From a bacterium (lineage in GTDB: Bacteria; Myxococcota_A; Bradymonadia; Bradymonadales; Bradymonadaceae), in the NCBI GenBank assembly GCA_030427705.1, contig JAUIBR010000053.1:1-41831 (forward strand): a stretch of 41,831 bases of DNA, in the 5' to 3' direction. Position 1 is the stretch's first letter; every line of letters begins with the position of its first letter. Positions 1 through 8,268 of this stretch are shown in pieces. Position numbers and translations under genes: made by a program. Under the pieces are notes generated by a model. That model made no database searches. It was not told the origin of the DNA and worked only from the letters and a program-made list of their open reading frames with translations.

Positions 1-50
1 ATGTTTCCTCCCGTACCCAAAACACACACAACAACGTGGAGATCGAAAAC

Positions 51-689
51 ATGAAATTGTTCAATCTGAAAGAACGCAAAGGCTTTACCCTCGTCGAACT
101 CATGATCGTGGTCGCGATTATCGGCATTCTCGCTGCTCTCGCTATTCCGGCTTTCCTTCGCTACATCAAACAGTCGAAGACCGCTGAAGCTGAGCAGAAC
201 ATGAAGAAAATGGCGGAGGGTGCTAAGGCCTACTTCACCTCCGAACAACGTTACGTTCCTACCGGTGGTGACCAACCATGGCACGGGGCTACAACAGGGT
301 CCGAAGCGGCCGGTATGCCCGTAATCTGGGATGAATATGTATTCCCCGGCGGCGCTAGCTTTGCATACTGTTCTCACACCGGGGCTGAGTCGGCTTGCTC
401 CGCATACCCAGAGGGTGGTTCGAAACTCGTTCCAGGAGAACCCACCACAGCTGACGGCACCGCTGCTCTCAACAAGATGCGGGTGAGTTTTGAAGACCCG
501 ACCTACTTTGTCTATTCATACTCAACTGGAGCGTCAGGTGGCGCCAGTGCTGTAGCAACCATCATTGCCCAAGCAGATTTCGATACGAGTAGTACTTCGG
601 TGCACACCGTGACATCAGGCGTCTCGATTGACGCCGCCTCCCAAGAGCCCATCATCGCGCCTTCATACACGACCAATGAATTCGAATAG
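51..689 (+). CDS. pilA: Type IV pilin (PilA-like prepilin)
   Basis: Structural subunit of a type IV pilus, made as a prepilin, cleaved and methylated by the prepilin peptidase and polymerised from the inner membrane. The ATG at 51 is chosen over the in-frame GTG at 36 because GGAG at 38-41 sits nine bases upstream and the product then begins with a standard leader. That leader is about 11 charged residues ending in Gly, followed by FTLVEL with the conserved Glu at mature position 5. A hydrophobic helix follows ([17 protein letters not shown]) and then the usual amphipathic alpha-1 segment. The 212-residue length fits a major pilin. A Cys pair in the C-terminal half (FAYCS and SACSAY) could form a disulfide. 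The next three genes match the M. xanthus pilA-pilG-pilH-pilI order, which favours a true major pilin over a minor pseudopilin. No upstream promoter is visible because the window starts 50 bases earlier. Confidence 0.93.
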   Translation: MKLFNLKERKGFTLVELMIVVAIIGILAALAIPAFLRYIKQSKTAEAEQNMKKMAEGAKAYFTSEQRYVPTGGDQPWHGATTGSEAAGMPVIWDEYVFPGGASFAYCSHTGAESACSAYPEGGSKLVPGEPTTADGTAALNKMRVSFEDPTYFVYSYSTGASGGASAVATIIAQADFDTSSTSVHTVTSGVSIDAASQEPIIAPSYTTNEFE

Positions 690-714
690 ATTCATTTAGA
701 CATCTCATGTCTGT

Positions 715-746
715 GGGCTCGTCGATTTACCGACGGGCCCTTTTTT
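715..746 (+). terminator. Intrinsic terminator after pilin gene
   Basis: A 10-bp GC-rich stem (715-724 with 731-740, one G-T wobble) closes a six-base loop and runs straight into six T residues. It lies 26 bases after the pilin stop and 13 bases before the next start. It would make the abundant pilin message monocistronic and let only read-through or a separate promoter feed the downstream ABC genes. Confidence 0.88.
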
Positions 747-759
747 GTTACTAGAAAGC

Positions 760-1599
760 ATGCGATCACCGGTTGTAATACGAACTATCAAACTGAGCAT
801 CTTTGTGTTGCTGAGTGTTCATTTCGTCGCTTCAATGACCGCTCTAGAGTCCGCCCATACATTGCTGCCTTTCCCCGCGGCAGAAAAGAGCAAGGCGGTC
901 CCTTCATCGAAACTTCAAGCTGCATTTCTCAACTACAATACGCTTGCAGCGGATCTAGTCTGGATCGATACGATTACCAATCACAGTGCGTTGAGAGGTG
1001 TTGGGCAAAGCAATGAGCATATACTTGACTTGGGAAACTTGATCGCAGATTTGGACAGCGAATTCCGAAGACCTTACTTATGGGTGCCTGCTGCGATTTT
1101 GAACAATCGAAAGATTTCCGCTGAAGAGCTTGAGGCAGTTACGGTGTACATGGAACGCGGCATTGAGGCACACCCATCCGACTTCGAGATTCCATACGTG
1201 GCCGCCCTCAACTACATCGGCTACTCGTATGACCGAACGCAGGAAGAGCGGCGTATGGAGTTTCAACGTGCCATTGGCCTTGCGGAAGTGGCGGTCGCTC
1301 GCCCTGGAGCTCATGAATTGGCACTTGGGATACGCGAGTGGTTTCGTGGTCGACTACGTCGATTGCAGGGTAAACCCGACGACGCCAGCCAAGAGAAAGA
1401 CCATTTGTTGCGAATGTACACGTCGATGTTTCAACCGGCAGTCAGGCGTTCGTTGGAGATTCGATTGGATCTTGCGGGCTGTCCGAAACCGTGCCGCGAC
1501 ACCTTCCAAACAGAGATTAATCAATCGCTTCGTGATCTGCAGTTTCAACAAGGTTTGTTGTACACTTCCTATCCACTTTGGCTACTGATCAAATCATGA
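760..1599 (+). CDS. PilG-like membrane-anchored protein of type IV pilus ABC module
   Basis: A 279-residue protein with one N-terminal hydrophobic segment (about residues 8-27, IKLSIFVLLSVHFVASMTAL) acting as membrane anchor or uncleaved signal, then a helical, TPR-like periplasmic domain. The ATG at 760 is preferred over the TTG at 745, which lies inside the T-tract of the terminator. I do not see a diagnostic catalytic motif. The assignment rests on position: it sits between pilA and an ABC ATPase/permease pair, as pilG does in Myxococcus xanthus, where pilG, pilH and pilI are needed for pilus biogenesis. Its stop overlaps the next start as ATGA (1596-1599), so translation is probably coupled. 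Function is inferred from synteny; a generic TPR-like anchor protein is the alternative. Confidence 0.7.
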   Translation: MRSPVVIRTIKLSIFVLLSVHFVASMTALESAHTLLPFPAAEKSKAVPSSKLQAAFLNYNTLAADLVWIDTITNHSALRGVGQSNEHILDLGNLIADLDSEFRRPYLWVPAAILNNRKISAEELEAVTVYMERGIEAHPSDFEIPYVAALNYIGYSYDRTQEERRMEFQRAIGLAEVAVARPGAHELALGIREWFRGRLRRLQGKPDDASQEKDHLLRMYTSMFQPAVRRSLEIRLDLAGCPKPCRDTFQTEINQSLRDLQFQQGLLYTSYPLWLLIKS

Positions 1600-2516
1600 A
1601 TGCGATCGAGATTGCAGGACTCTCAAAGTCTTTTCGTGTTGGCTTTTGGCGAAAGAAGATTCGGGCTGTTAGGCACGTCGAACTCTCCATCAAGCGTGGG
1701 GAGATTTTTGGTCTAATCGGCCCAAATGGTTCCGGTAAGACCACCACATTCAAGATGGTCACCGGTCTGATGACACCTGACACTGGCCAGATTAGGATTC
1801 ATGGCCACGATGCTGCTTCAATCGAAGCAAGACGGCACATCGGATTTCTGCCTGAAAACCCCTACTTCTATGAACACTTGAAGGTACCTGAGCTACTCCA
1901 ATTCTATGGTCAGTTGCATGGTCTGCCTTCCACTACGATTAAATCTCGCACCAAAGACCTGATCGAACTCGTGGGGCTTGGGCATGCCGTGAATCGACCT
2001 ATCAAGCGATTCTCGAAGGGTATGCGCCAACGCGCAGGACTTGCGCAAGCATTAATGAATGACCCTGAGATCGTGATTCTGGACGAACCACAGTCGGGTC
2101 TTGACCCAATGGGACGCCGTGATGTGCGCGAGCTCATCCATTCACTTAAAGAAGCTGGGAAGACCGTTGTCTTCTCTTCCCATATTTTGCCCGACGTCGA
2201 GGCGGTGTGTGACCGTGTAGCGGTCATTCATCGAGGCGAAGTCGTCGACCATGGCTCGCTCTCTGATTTGCTCGCAAGATCTGAGCGCAGATACGAGATT
2301 GTCGCGTCAGGACCTGACTTCACTCCCAACAGCCTCCGACTCGTGGGGACACGAGGCGAGGCCAACCTCTACAATCTGCAACATGGAAGAGAGATCGGTG
2401 AAGGACTCCAAGAGTTGATTCAGAACGGAATGGTCATCCATGATGTGACAAGCGGCCAGGAAGCGCTTGAGAGCGTTCTACTAGCTGATTTGAAAAAGGC
2501 CGGGGAGGAAGAGTAA
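1596..2516 (+). CDS. ABC transporter ATP-binding protein (PilH-like)
   Basis: A 306-residue ABC ATPase that should power the membrane partner encoded next. All motifs are intact: Walker A GPNGSGKT at residues 42-49, Q-loop region near FLPENP (84-89), ABC signature SKGMRQ starting at 140, Walker B ILDE (161-164) with catalytic Glu164, D-loop SGLD, and switch His196 in SSHIL. A C-terminal extension of about 90 residues follows the nucleotide-binding domain, as in ABC-2/DrrA-type exporters. The ATG at 1596 overlaps the previous stop by four bases; the upstream in-frame TTG at 1578 is not needed. The gene's own stop shares one base with the permease start (TAATG). Order and family match PilH of M. 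xanthus. A generic ABC-2 exporter ATPase is the conservative name. Confidence 0.9.
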   Translation: MNAIEIAGLSKSFRVGFWRKKIRAVRHVELSIKRGEIFGLIGPNGSGKTTTFKMVTGLMTPDTGQIRIHGHDAASIEARRHIGFLPENPYFYEHLKVPELLQFYGQLHGLPSTTIKSRTKDLIELVGLGHAVNRPIKRFSKGMRQRAGLAQALMNDPEIVILDEPQSGLDPMGRRDVRELIHSLKEAGKTVVFSSHILPDVEAVCDRVAVIHRGEVVDHGSLSDLLARSERRYEIVASGPDFTPNSLRLVGTRGEANLYNLQHGREIGEGLQELIQNGMVIHDVTSGQEALESVLLADLKKAGEEE

Positions 2517-3298
2517 TGCGGCAAATAGTTCTCCCGATTTGGGCGATTGCTCTCAATTCGCTGAAGGAGTCTATTCGCAACAAAGTGCTGCTGTCTTTGT
2601 TGGGATTCGCGATGCTAACGTCGCTCTTAGCTGTGCTGCTCGGGCAAATGAGCATGCATGAACAGACTCGTGTTGCGATGGATTTCTTCTTCGCCACTTC
2701 AACCGTGTTTGGGGTGGTGATTGCTGTGTATTCATCGGTCACCCTTCTCAACACTGAAATCGAACGTCGAACCATCTACACCATCATGAGCAAACCGATT
2801 GACAGGTATCAATTCGTGGTCGGTAAGTTCTTCGGCGTACAATTGGTGAACGCGCTCTCCACCACCATTCTTGGGCTAGTAGGGTACCTGACCTTTAGGT
2901 CCTTAGGGGGAGATGGATCGAACACCATCTACGCATTTGGTGCTTTGTATCTGCAATTGAGCATCCTCACCGCATTTGCCATCTTTTTCGCCTCGCTTAT
3001 CACACCGTTGTTCTCAGGCGTCTGCTCCATCGGCATTTTTGTAGCAGGCAATCTGCACAGCCAGTGGGAGGATATCGCGTTGTTGCTCCGGAACAACAAC
3101 CACCCGGCGCATATGCTGATCGACGGATTGAAGCAGGTTCTTCCCAACATGGAGGCCCTGAATCTTTCCAGAGAATTGGTCTACAATACGCCAATCCCAC
3201 GTGAGTATGTTCTAAGCTCAATCTGGTACGCAGCTGTGTATTGCGCTGCGATACTATTCTTCGCGTCGCTCCTGTTTTCTCGGCGACAGTTTCAGTAG
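2516..3298 (+). CDS. ABC-2 type permease (PilI-like)
   Basis: A 260-residue integral membrane protein of the ABC-2/NosY type with about six hydrophobic helices. The first is near residues 25-45 (NKVLLSLLGFAMLTSLLAVLL), others lie around 60-80, 110-130, 145-165 and 165-185, and the last is at the C-terminus (YAAVYCAAILFFASLLF). A short motif between helices, TEIERRTIYTIMSKPI, resembles the cytoplasmic coupling segment usual in this family. It begins one base inside the ATPase stop codon, so the two are almost certainly translated together and form one transporter. Synteny suggests PilI. The substrate is unknown; for the Myxococcus module an exported pilus factor or an assembly role has been considered. 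Confidence 0.87.
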   Translation: MRQIVLPIWAIALNSLKESIRNKVLLSLLGFAMLTSLLAVLLGQMSMHEQTRVAMDFFFATSTVFGVVIAVYSSVTLLNTEIERRTIYTIMSKPIDRYQFVVGKFFGVQLVNALSTTILGLVGYLTFRSLGGDGSNTIYAFGALYLQLSILTAFAIFFASLITPLFSGVCSIGIFVAGNLHSQWEDIALLLRNNNHPAHMLIDGLKQVLPNMEALNLSRELVYNTPIPREYVLSSIWYAAVYCAAILFFASLLFSRRQFQ

Positions 3299-3309
3299 AA
3301 CAAGAACGA

Positions 3310-3340
3310 CTGAAGGCGCGTGAAACTTACGCGCCTTCAG
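3310..3340. terminator. Perfect 12-bp hairpin between convergent genes
   Basis: The 12-base arms at 3310-3321 and 3329-3340 are exact reverse complements around a seven-base loop (GAAACTT). The hairpin lies 11 bases after the permease stop and 23 bases before the stop of the opposite-strand lipoprotein. There is no long T-tract on either side, so it is not a textbook Rho-independent terminator, but its place between two converging genes suggests a shared transcript-end structure. Confidence 0.6.
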
Positions 3341-3363
3341 CATCCTTGAACAACTTCCCCGAA

Positions 3364-3990
3364 CTAGTCGAAGTATTTCGCGTTCATTTCATAGAGCAAA
3401 TCCGTGACCGCACGGGTCTTCTCGTTGTCACCGTTCACACAATCCGTGACTGTCTGAATGCTGGTGCTAACGCCACCGTCGAAGATTCGTGCTTCAAATT
3501 CAAAGTCCTGGTCTTCAATTGTGGTGCCCATGTCGTCTGGGGTGAACGGAGGACATTCGAATCCATTTTGAAGATATCCCACCAATACTTCGTTCGTGAC
3601 GATGGTTTCTTCAATTCGAGCCCAATCCGCGTCGTCCGAGATAATCTCGTCACGCCCCTGGAGGTTCGAGATCGTGCGTTGGTTCACGTTGATTCCGCTG
3701 ACGCCGCATGCACCAAGGGCACACGCATCGCCACGCTCACGGAAGGTGAACTGCGAAATCCACGGCTCATCATACTGATTCGTGTTGTTCGCGTTGTTCG
3801 AGTTGTTCGCGTTGTTAACGTTGTTCGAGTTGTTAACGTTGTTCACGTTGTTCACATTGTTAACGTTGTTCGAATTGTTAACGTTGTTAGCGTTGTTCGC
3901 GTTGTTTGCGTTGTTCGATTTCTCGTCGTCACTTCCGCAAGCCACGGCTGTAACTGCCAATGCGATCATCAATATCTTCAGATTTTTCAT
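3364..3990 (-). CDS. Asn-rich-linker lipoprotein
   Basis: A 208-residue predicted lipoprotein. The start at 3990 is the third of three consecutive ATG codons; the GAGAGG just upstream of the triplet gives it a six-base spacing, and the product then opens directly with a signal peptide (MKNLKILMIALAVTAVAC) ending in a lipobox with the lipidated Cys. After an acidic patch the chain has about 15 Asn-Asn-X triplets (X is Ala, Val or Ser), a flexible hydrophilic spacer encoded by a 9-base DNA repeat. The remaining 140 residues form a globular domain with several Cys (ACALGAC, FECPPF, DCVNG) that I cannot assign. The linker design recurs in the lipoprotein at 19255-20925. It is probably anchored in the outer membrane or exposed at the surface; function is unknown. 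Confidence 0.82.
   Translation of the reverse strand: MKNLKILMIALAVTAVACGSDDEKSNNANNANNANNVNNSNNVNNVNNVNNVNNSNNVNNANNSNNANNTNQYDEPWISQFTFRERGDACALGACGVSGINVNQRTISNLQGRDEIISDDADWARIEETIVTNEVLVGYLQNGFECPPFTPDDMGTTIEDQDFEFEARIFDGGVSTSIQTVTDCVNGDNEKTRAVTDLLYEMNAKYFD
3784..3918. repeat. 9-bp tandem repeat encoding Asn-Asn-X
   Basis: Fifteen consecutive 9-base units of the form (G/A)TTGTT followed by CGC, CGA, AAC, CAC, AGC or TGC (plus strand). Read on the minus strand each unit encodes Asn-Asn plus Ala, Val or Ser within the lipoprotein at 3364-3990. The first six bases of the unit barely vary while the last three do. Copy number could change by slippage without breaking the frame, because the unit is a multiple of three. 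Confidence 0.93.
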
Positions 3991-4037
3991 CATCATCCTC
4001 TCAGTCCATTGTGCGCTGATTACTAGCGCAACGGCGC

Positions 4038-4072
4038 AAAAAAGAAAAGCCACGTCCGAGGACGTGGCTTTT
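4038..4072 (-). terminator. Intrinsic terminator of the metallopeptidase gene
   Basis: On the minus strand a 12- to 13-bp stem (GCCACGTCC pairing with GGACGTGGC, extended by A-T pairs) with a tiny loop is followed by TTTTCTTTTTT. It begins 27 bases past the stop of the 4099-8268 gene and 48 bases before the lipoprotein start at 3990, so the two minus-strand genes are probably separate transcripts. Confidence 0.85.
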
Positions 4073-4098
4073 GTTCGCTTGTTAAGCGGTTCTATCGA

Positions 4099-7000
4099 TT
4101 ATCGAAGCGCATCTGGTCCGAGAGCAGCCCAGATGAATCGAATCATGTCGAGCTTCGCGACCGTATCTTCAAGCTGCTGCGAGCGGCCTTCAAGGGTCTG
4201 GTAGATACCTTCGTACTGAGCGGTACCTGGAGTTGCAGCGGCAAGCGCGTCTTGAGCTTCCACGTAGCGAGTAGCCAACATGTTAGCGTGGTCGACCAAG
4301 TCACCGGTGATGGAACGTCCATCAGCAGCGATTGGAGCGCGATAGATTTGGTTCGTCACTGGGTGGACGAATTCCTTAATCACGGTACCTGGAGGTACGT
4401 CCTGACGCTCAGATTCGGAGACCCAAACCTTTACATACTGATTGAAGTCGACGTAGCGGTCTTGCCAGGTTGAGTTAGCGATCATCGCGCCAACGATGAT
4501 GTCGAACTCGTGACCGAAGCTGATTGGCGTGTAAACGCGAGGCATACCGGTTTGCGAGTTAGGCGTTCCTTTACCGAATGCGTCTGGGTCAACCAGCATT
4601 GGAGGCTCATACTCACCTTGGTTAATCACGCCGGCAAAGCCTTTGTAATCACCCAGGATGATTCCACGCAGGTAGTCGTACAGCTCGTTTCGGAACAGGG
4701 TCCAGTACGAGATGTTCGTTGCACGGAAGTCAGTGAAGAACGCGCTAAACGCGTAGTCAGAACTGATGCTGTAAAGCATCTGAGCTGCAATCGACTTATC
4801 GACGAAGGAACCAACGCGGGTCACGCGGTAGTCGTACTCGTCGGTGAAGTCGTAGCCGTATGCCTGACCGAGTCCACGGTCGATGTCGATGAAGCCGTTG
4901 CACTGACCATCAGCACGGTCGTAGTTCGCTGGGACATAGACGTTGTCCAGGTCGTAGAACCAGTACGTGTTCAGGCTGGTGGTGGTGTCATCATAGTAGC
5001 AGAAACGTCGTGCTTCAGGGGTCGCCATAACTTCAGCGAAGAAGTTGATGGTGTCGATAGCTGCGTCACGCAGGTCGTCCGTGTAGTCACCGATGTCGTA
5101 CCACTGGTAAATCGAGTAGTAGCGGAACGGAACCGAACCAGCTGCGAAGATGCTAGCAATCCAGTTTGCGTAGCTGTTGATGTTCTCGTTCAGCTTGTTG
5201 ATGCGGTAACGATTGTAGCGGCGGAACGTCTGGAACAATCGGTAGTTGTTGAACTGGTGATTGATGATTTCAGACTGATTCGCACCCCAGTCGAAGACCG
5301 TGCAGTTAAGCTGCGAGCCGTTGTACTCATCCGAGCAGAACTCGTAAGGAACCGTTGGATCGATGTCGATCTCGACGCTGTCAGGATTCGACAGGGTCGT
5401 ACGGAACTCTTTCCAGTTGTTCTTATTCTTGATGAGCGACTGACGCCAACGCTCTTTAGCAGCAGCGACAGGGATGTGCTCACGTCCTTCAAGGATGTTC
5501 GTGATACCGCGGCGAATCTCTTCAGCCGTTCCCATGCCGGAGGTTTCTACACCAGCCATGATGCGTGGGTATTCACGGTAGTTCGAGATCCAAAGTTGGC
5601 TATCGTAGTAGTCAGTAAGCTGGTTCATCACATCTGGACTCCAAACTTCCACAACCTCACCGTATGCGAAGTTGATGGCAGCTTGGTCGTACTTACCGAG
5701 ACCTGCGAAGCGGCCGGTGAAGTCAGCGGTGTAGTCCATGACCGAAGCGATTCGGAATTCAGCCTCGTTCAAGTACGAACCTGGGGTGTCCTTGTCACCA
5801 ACCTTCCCTGGGCTCGAGAGAACCTGGTCAAGTTTGTTGCCTGGAACACTCCAACGCTCTTCTGGGGTGATAACACCGTCAGCGATAGCTTGCTGAATCT
5901 CCCAGTACGTATCGTGGTAGTTGAGAACGTCAGTCGAAGCGATGAAGTTGTGACGAAGACCAACAGTGTGTCCAACCTCGTGGAGCTGTGTACCAATGAA
6001 CATGCGCTTGACGAAGTAGTCAGCGATTTCGTCGCGGCTAGCACCCTTGAAGTGGTCAGCAACACCAGCGTACGTGACGATGTTTTCCATCATCATGTCC
6101 ATCGTTTCGAGCGACATAATGTTGCGCGAAGCAAAGAGTTGGTTACGTCGCTCGTATCGGTCGATGTTCAGCTGAGGAACGCTGACGCCCATGTATGCGG
6201 AATTCATGTCGTCGTCATTGAATTCTGGTCCGAACTCAACAGCAGCAGCACTCTCAACCATACGGAGGAAGTCGGGGTCCTTCATCTTGAAGTCGCGGAC
6301 AGCAGGCTTGCTGTAGAATTCAGCGAGACGTGTGTCAAACGACCGCGACAATTCAACAGATTCCGACATGCGGCGAGCTTCTTTTTGAACTTTGTCTACG
6401 CCGTTGCGAAGAACGAACTCAGGAAGTTCTTTTGGCGAGATTCGGTCTTCGAACGCGGTTGGGCTAATCGACTCAGGAGCAACACCCATGCGACGCGCGA
6501 TCGCCTGCTTACCTTCTGCCGAAAGTGCGCCTCGGCGTGCATTCTGGTCACGCTCGAAGAGGATTTCGCGAACGTGCTCACCCATCTTGAGGCGGTCGTC
6601 GCTAAGTTCGCCGTTCATGTACTGAACGTAGTCAGCAGCGATTGGGCCGTAGGTCTTGATAGCCGTTCCGTTGAAGTTGGCGTTACCGGAAATCAACTCA
6701 CCCGTGAGTGGGTCGTTTGCCGATGGGCCGTATCCAAGCCATGGAACTTCTTGTTCAACCCAGTTGAAGAAGCTGTATCGGAGGTCACCAACACGCTGGT
6801 ACTCAAACTTCGAGTACATTTCCAACTCAGCACAGAACATGTGCTTGTCGTGGTGCGGAAGTGCATTGAAGCCAGCTTCGATATTCGAGCCGAGGTCTTT
6901 GAAGAGACCACGGGTGTCGCCGTTTTCAGCGTACCACTCAGCAAGCTTCACACCGGAGCAGCTGTTAGGAACGATGTCGTACATCTTATCGGTGCCGTAG

Positions 7001-8268
7001 TCTTCCTGGAGTTGACCACGGATCGCATCTTCATCACGACCGGTCGCAAGCATGACCGACTCGATGAATGCTGCGTCCCACTGACGTGCAACTTCTGCAG
7101 CTGCATCGTAGAAGTCCGTTGGGTACTCAACGTTGAGGTGATAGACGATTGGCTTGGCCTTACGGTCCTTCATCTCGAGAAGGCCGGTGACGTTTCCGTC
7201 AGCGTCGTACTCGTAAACGGTCTGCCAGATGTTCCAACGGTTTGCGTAGTAAAGACGGTTAGCCTCTACGTTTGAACCGTAGTCTTCGGTCCACTTCACA
7301 CGCTCGGTACGGAAGTATCCGAAACGCGAGAACATGTCGAAAGTAGCTGGTTGACACGAGTCAGCAGTTGCGTCGCCGAATTCGTTTCGGTCGTACTCGA
7401 GTGCTTGTGGGTCGCACTCCATTTGAACGCCGTTGCCCAGGTCGTAGTCATAGATGTACGTCGACAGCAATCGGGTGCCGTCGTCGTTCAACAGGTACGA
7501 CTGGTCGAGGTAGTCAAGTGGTGCATACGTTGGCTGCTCTGGAACTCGCAGGAATGAGTTACGGACCTGAGCGATACCACCTTCACAGTTGTAGATGGAG
7601 TCGTAGCCGAACGTGTTGTAGCAGGCGTAGATGTCAGGCTCGTAGTAGTGCTGCGTGACCGTATCGATGTAATCTTCCGAAATACGCGTACGGTTCGGGT
7701 CAACAGCGCCGTCTTCTTGAGGGACGCTGTAGTTAGCAGCCGAGAGCGAACCGAAAGACGAACCGAACATTCCGGTACCGTCAGTGAGGTTCGTCGACCA
7801 ATCAACGCGGAAGTAATCACGCTCGAACCATTCACGGTCAGAGGAGTTTTCAGCAATCACGTTGGACTGCTCACCGGTTGATGCGTTGTACGAACGCTGG
7901 ACGTCGAAGTGTCCCGTAATTGGGAATGCTGCAACGACACCAACTGCCTGCTCGTTATCACCATAGAATTCGTCAGTGACGCCTTCTGCTGGCTCAACGG
8001 TCGACATTGCGTACAGAACATCTTCCGTGATGACCCATCGGACACGCTTCAGGAAGGATTCATTCGCATTGAAGATCCCCATCGAACCCTGGAAGTCCGT
8101 GTCAACGACGGTCTGACGGAAGTACCACTCGCCGCCGTCATCAAAGAGCGCTTTTTCCAATTTGTTTGGCTGCGTACGGTCGATGTCACCGACATCTTGT
8201 GCGCAACCGACAGCAATCGTGGACGCCAAAACTGCCCCGAGTGCTAATCGCCAATAACCTACCTTCAT
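4099..8268 (-). CDS. Giant lipoprotein zinc metallopeptidase (metzincin-like)
   Basis: A 1389-residue predicted outer-membrane or surface lipoprotein. The signal peptide ends in a lipobox with Cys23 (STIAVGC), followed by a conserved-looking DRTQPNK segment. The zinc site is at residues 763-773: H-E-V-G-H-T-V-G-L-R-H, the HExxHxxGxxH pattern of metzincins, continuing N-F as in the DUF4953/DUF5117 group of large bacterial peptidases. Glu764 would be the catalytic base. The Met-turn is probably in ASVMDY downstream. Long aromatic- and acid-rich flanking domains fill the rest, much longer than the catalytic core needs. An AGGAG ribosome site at 8275-8279 supports the start. A sigma-70-like promoter is visible upstream and a strong terminator downstream, so it looks monocistronic. 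Likely role: breakdown of external protein, possibly of prey; the substrate is not visible in the sequence. Confidence 0.9.
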   Translation of the reverse strand: MKVGYWRLALGAVLASTIAVGCAQDVGDIDRTQPNKLEKALFDDGGEWYFRQTVVDTDFQGSMGIFNANESFLKRVRWVITEDVLYAMSTVEPAEGVTDEFYGDNEQAVGVVAAFPITGHFDVQRSYNASTGEQSNVIAENSSDREWFERDYFRVDWSTNLTDGTGMFGSSFGSLSAANYSVPQEDGAVDPNRTRISEDYIDTVTQHYYEPDIYACYNTFGYDSIYNCEGGIAQVRNSFLRVPEQPTYAPLDYLDQSYLLNDDGTRLLSTYIYDYDLGNGVQMECDPQALEYDRNEFGDATADSCQPATFDMFSRFGYFRTERVKWTEDYGSNVEANRLYYANRWNIWQTVYEYDADGNVTGLLEMKDRKAKPIVYHLNVEYPTDFYDAAAEVARQWDAAFIESVMLATGRDEDAIRGQLQEDYGTDKMYDIVPNSCSGVKLAEWYAENGDTRGLFKDLGSNIEAGFNALPHHDKHMFCAELEMYSKFEYQRVGDLRYSFFNWVEQEVPWLGYGPSANDPLTGELISGNANFNGTAIKTYGPIAADYVQYMNGELSDDRLKMGEHVREILFERDQNARRGALSAEGKQAIARRMGVAPESISPTAFEDRISPKELPEFVLRNGVDKVQKEARRMSESVELSRSFDTRLAEFYSKPAVRDFKMKDPDFLRMVESAAAVEFGPEFNDDDMNSAYMGVSVPQLNIDRYERRNQLFASRNIMSLETMDMMMENIVTYAGVADHFKGASRDEIADYFVKRMFIGTQLHEVGHTVGLRHNFIASTDVLNYHDTYWEIQQAIADGVITPEERWSVPGNKLDQVLSSPGKVGDKDTPGSYLNEAEFRIASVMDYTADFTGRFAGLGKYDQAAINFAYGEVVEVWSPDVMNQLTDYYDSQLWISNYREYPRIMAGVETSGMGTAEEIRRGITNILEGREHIPVAAAKERWRQSLIKNKNNWKEFRTTLSNPDSVEIDIDPTVPYEFCSDEYNGSQLNCTVFDWGANQSEIINHQFNNYRLFQTFRRYNRYRINKLNENINSYANWIASIFAAGSVPFRYYSIYQWYDIGDYTDDLRDAAIDTINFFAEVMATPEARRFCYYDDTTTSLNTYWFYDLDNVYVPANYDRADGQCNGFIDIDRGLGQAYGYDFTDEYDYRVTRVGSFVDKSIAAQMLYSISSDYAFSAFFTDFRATNISYWTLFRNELYDYLRGIILGDYKGFAGVINQGEYEPPMLVDPDAFGKGTPNSQTGMPRVYTPISFGHEFDIIVGAMIANSTWQDRYVDFNQYVKVWVSESERQDVPPGTVIKEFVHPVTNQIYRAPIAADGRSITGDLVDHANMLATRYVEAQDALAAATPGTAQYEGIYQTLEGRSQQLEDTVAKLDMIRFIWAALGPDALR

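Noticed and set aside
3784-3918. CRISPR array
   Set aside because: Units are 9 bases with no spacers and stay in frame within a coding sequence.
3241-4026. 261-codon plus-strand frame with long Val-Val-Arg runs
   Set aside because: It is the reverse reading of the Asn-Asn-X repeat and overlaps the permease end; the opposite strand has a signal peptide and ribosome site.
4510-7275. 921-codon open frame on the plus strand
   Set aside because: Fully antisense to the metallopeptidase; Val/Arg/Asn-rich composition from the mirrored codon use, no ribosome site and no recognisable domain.
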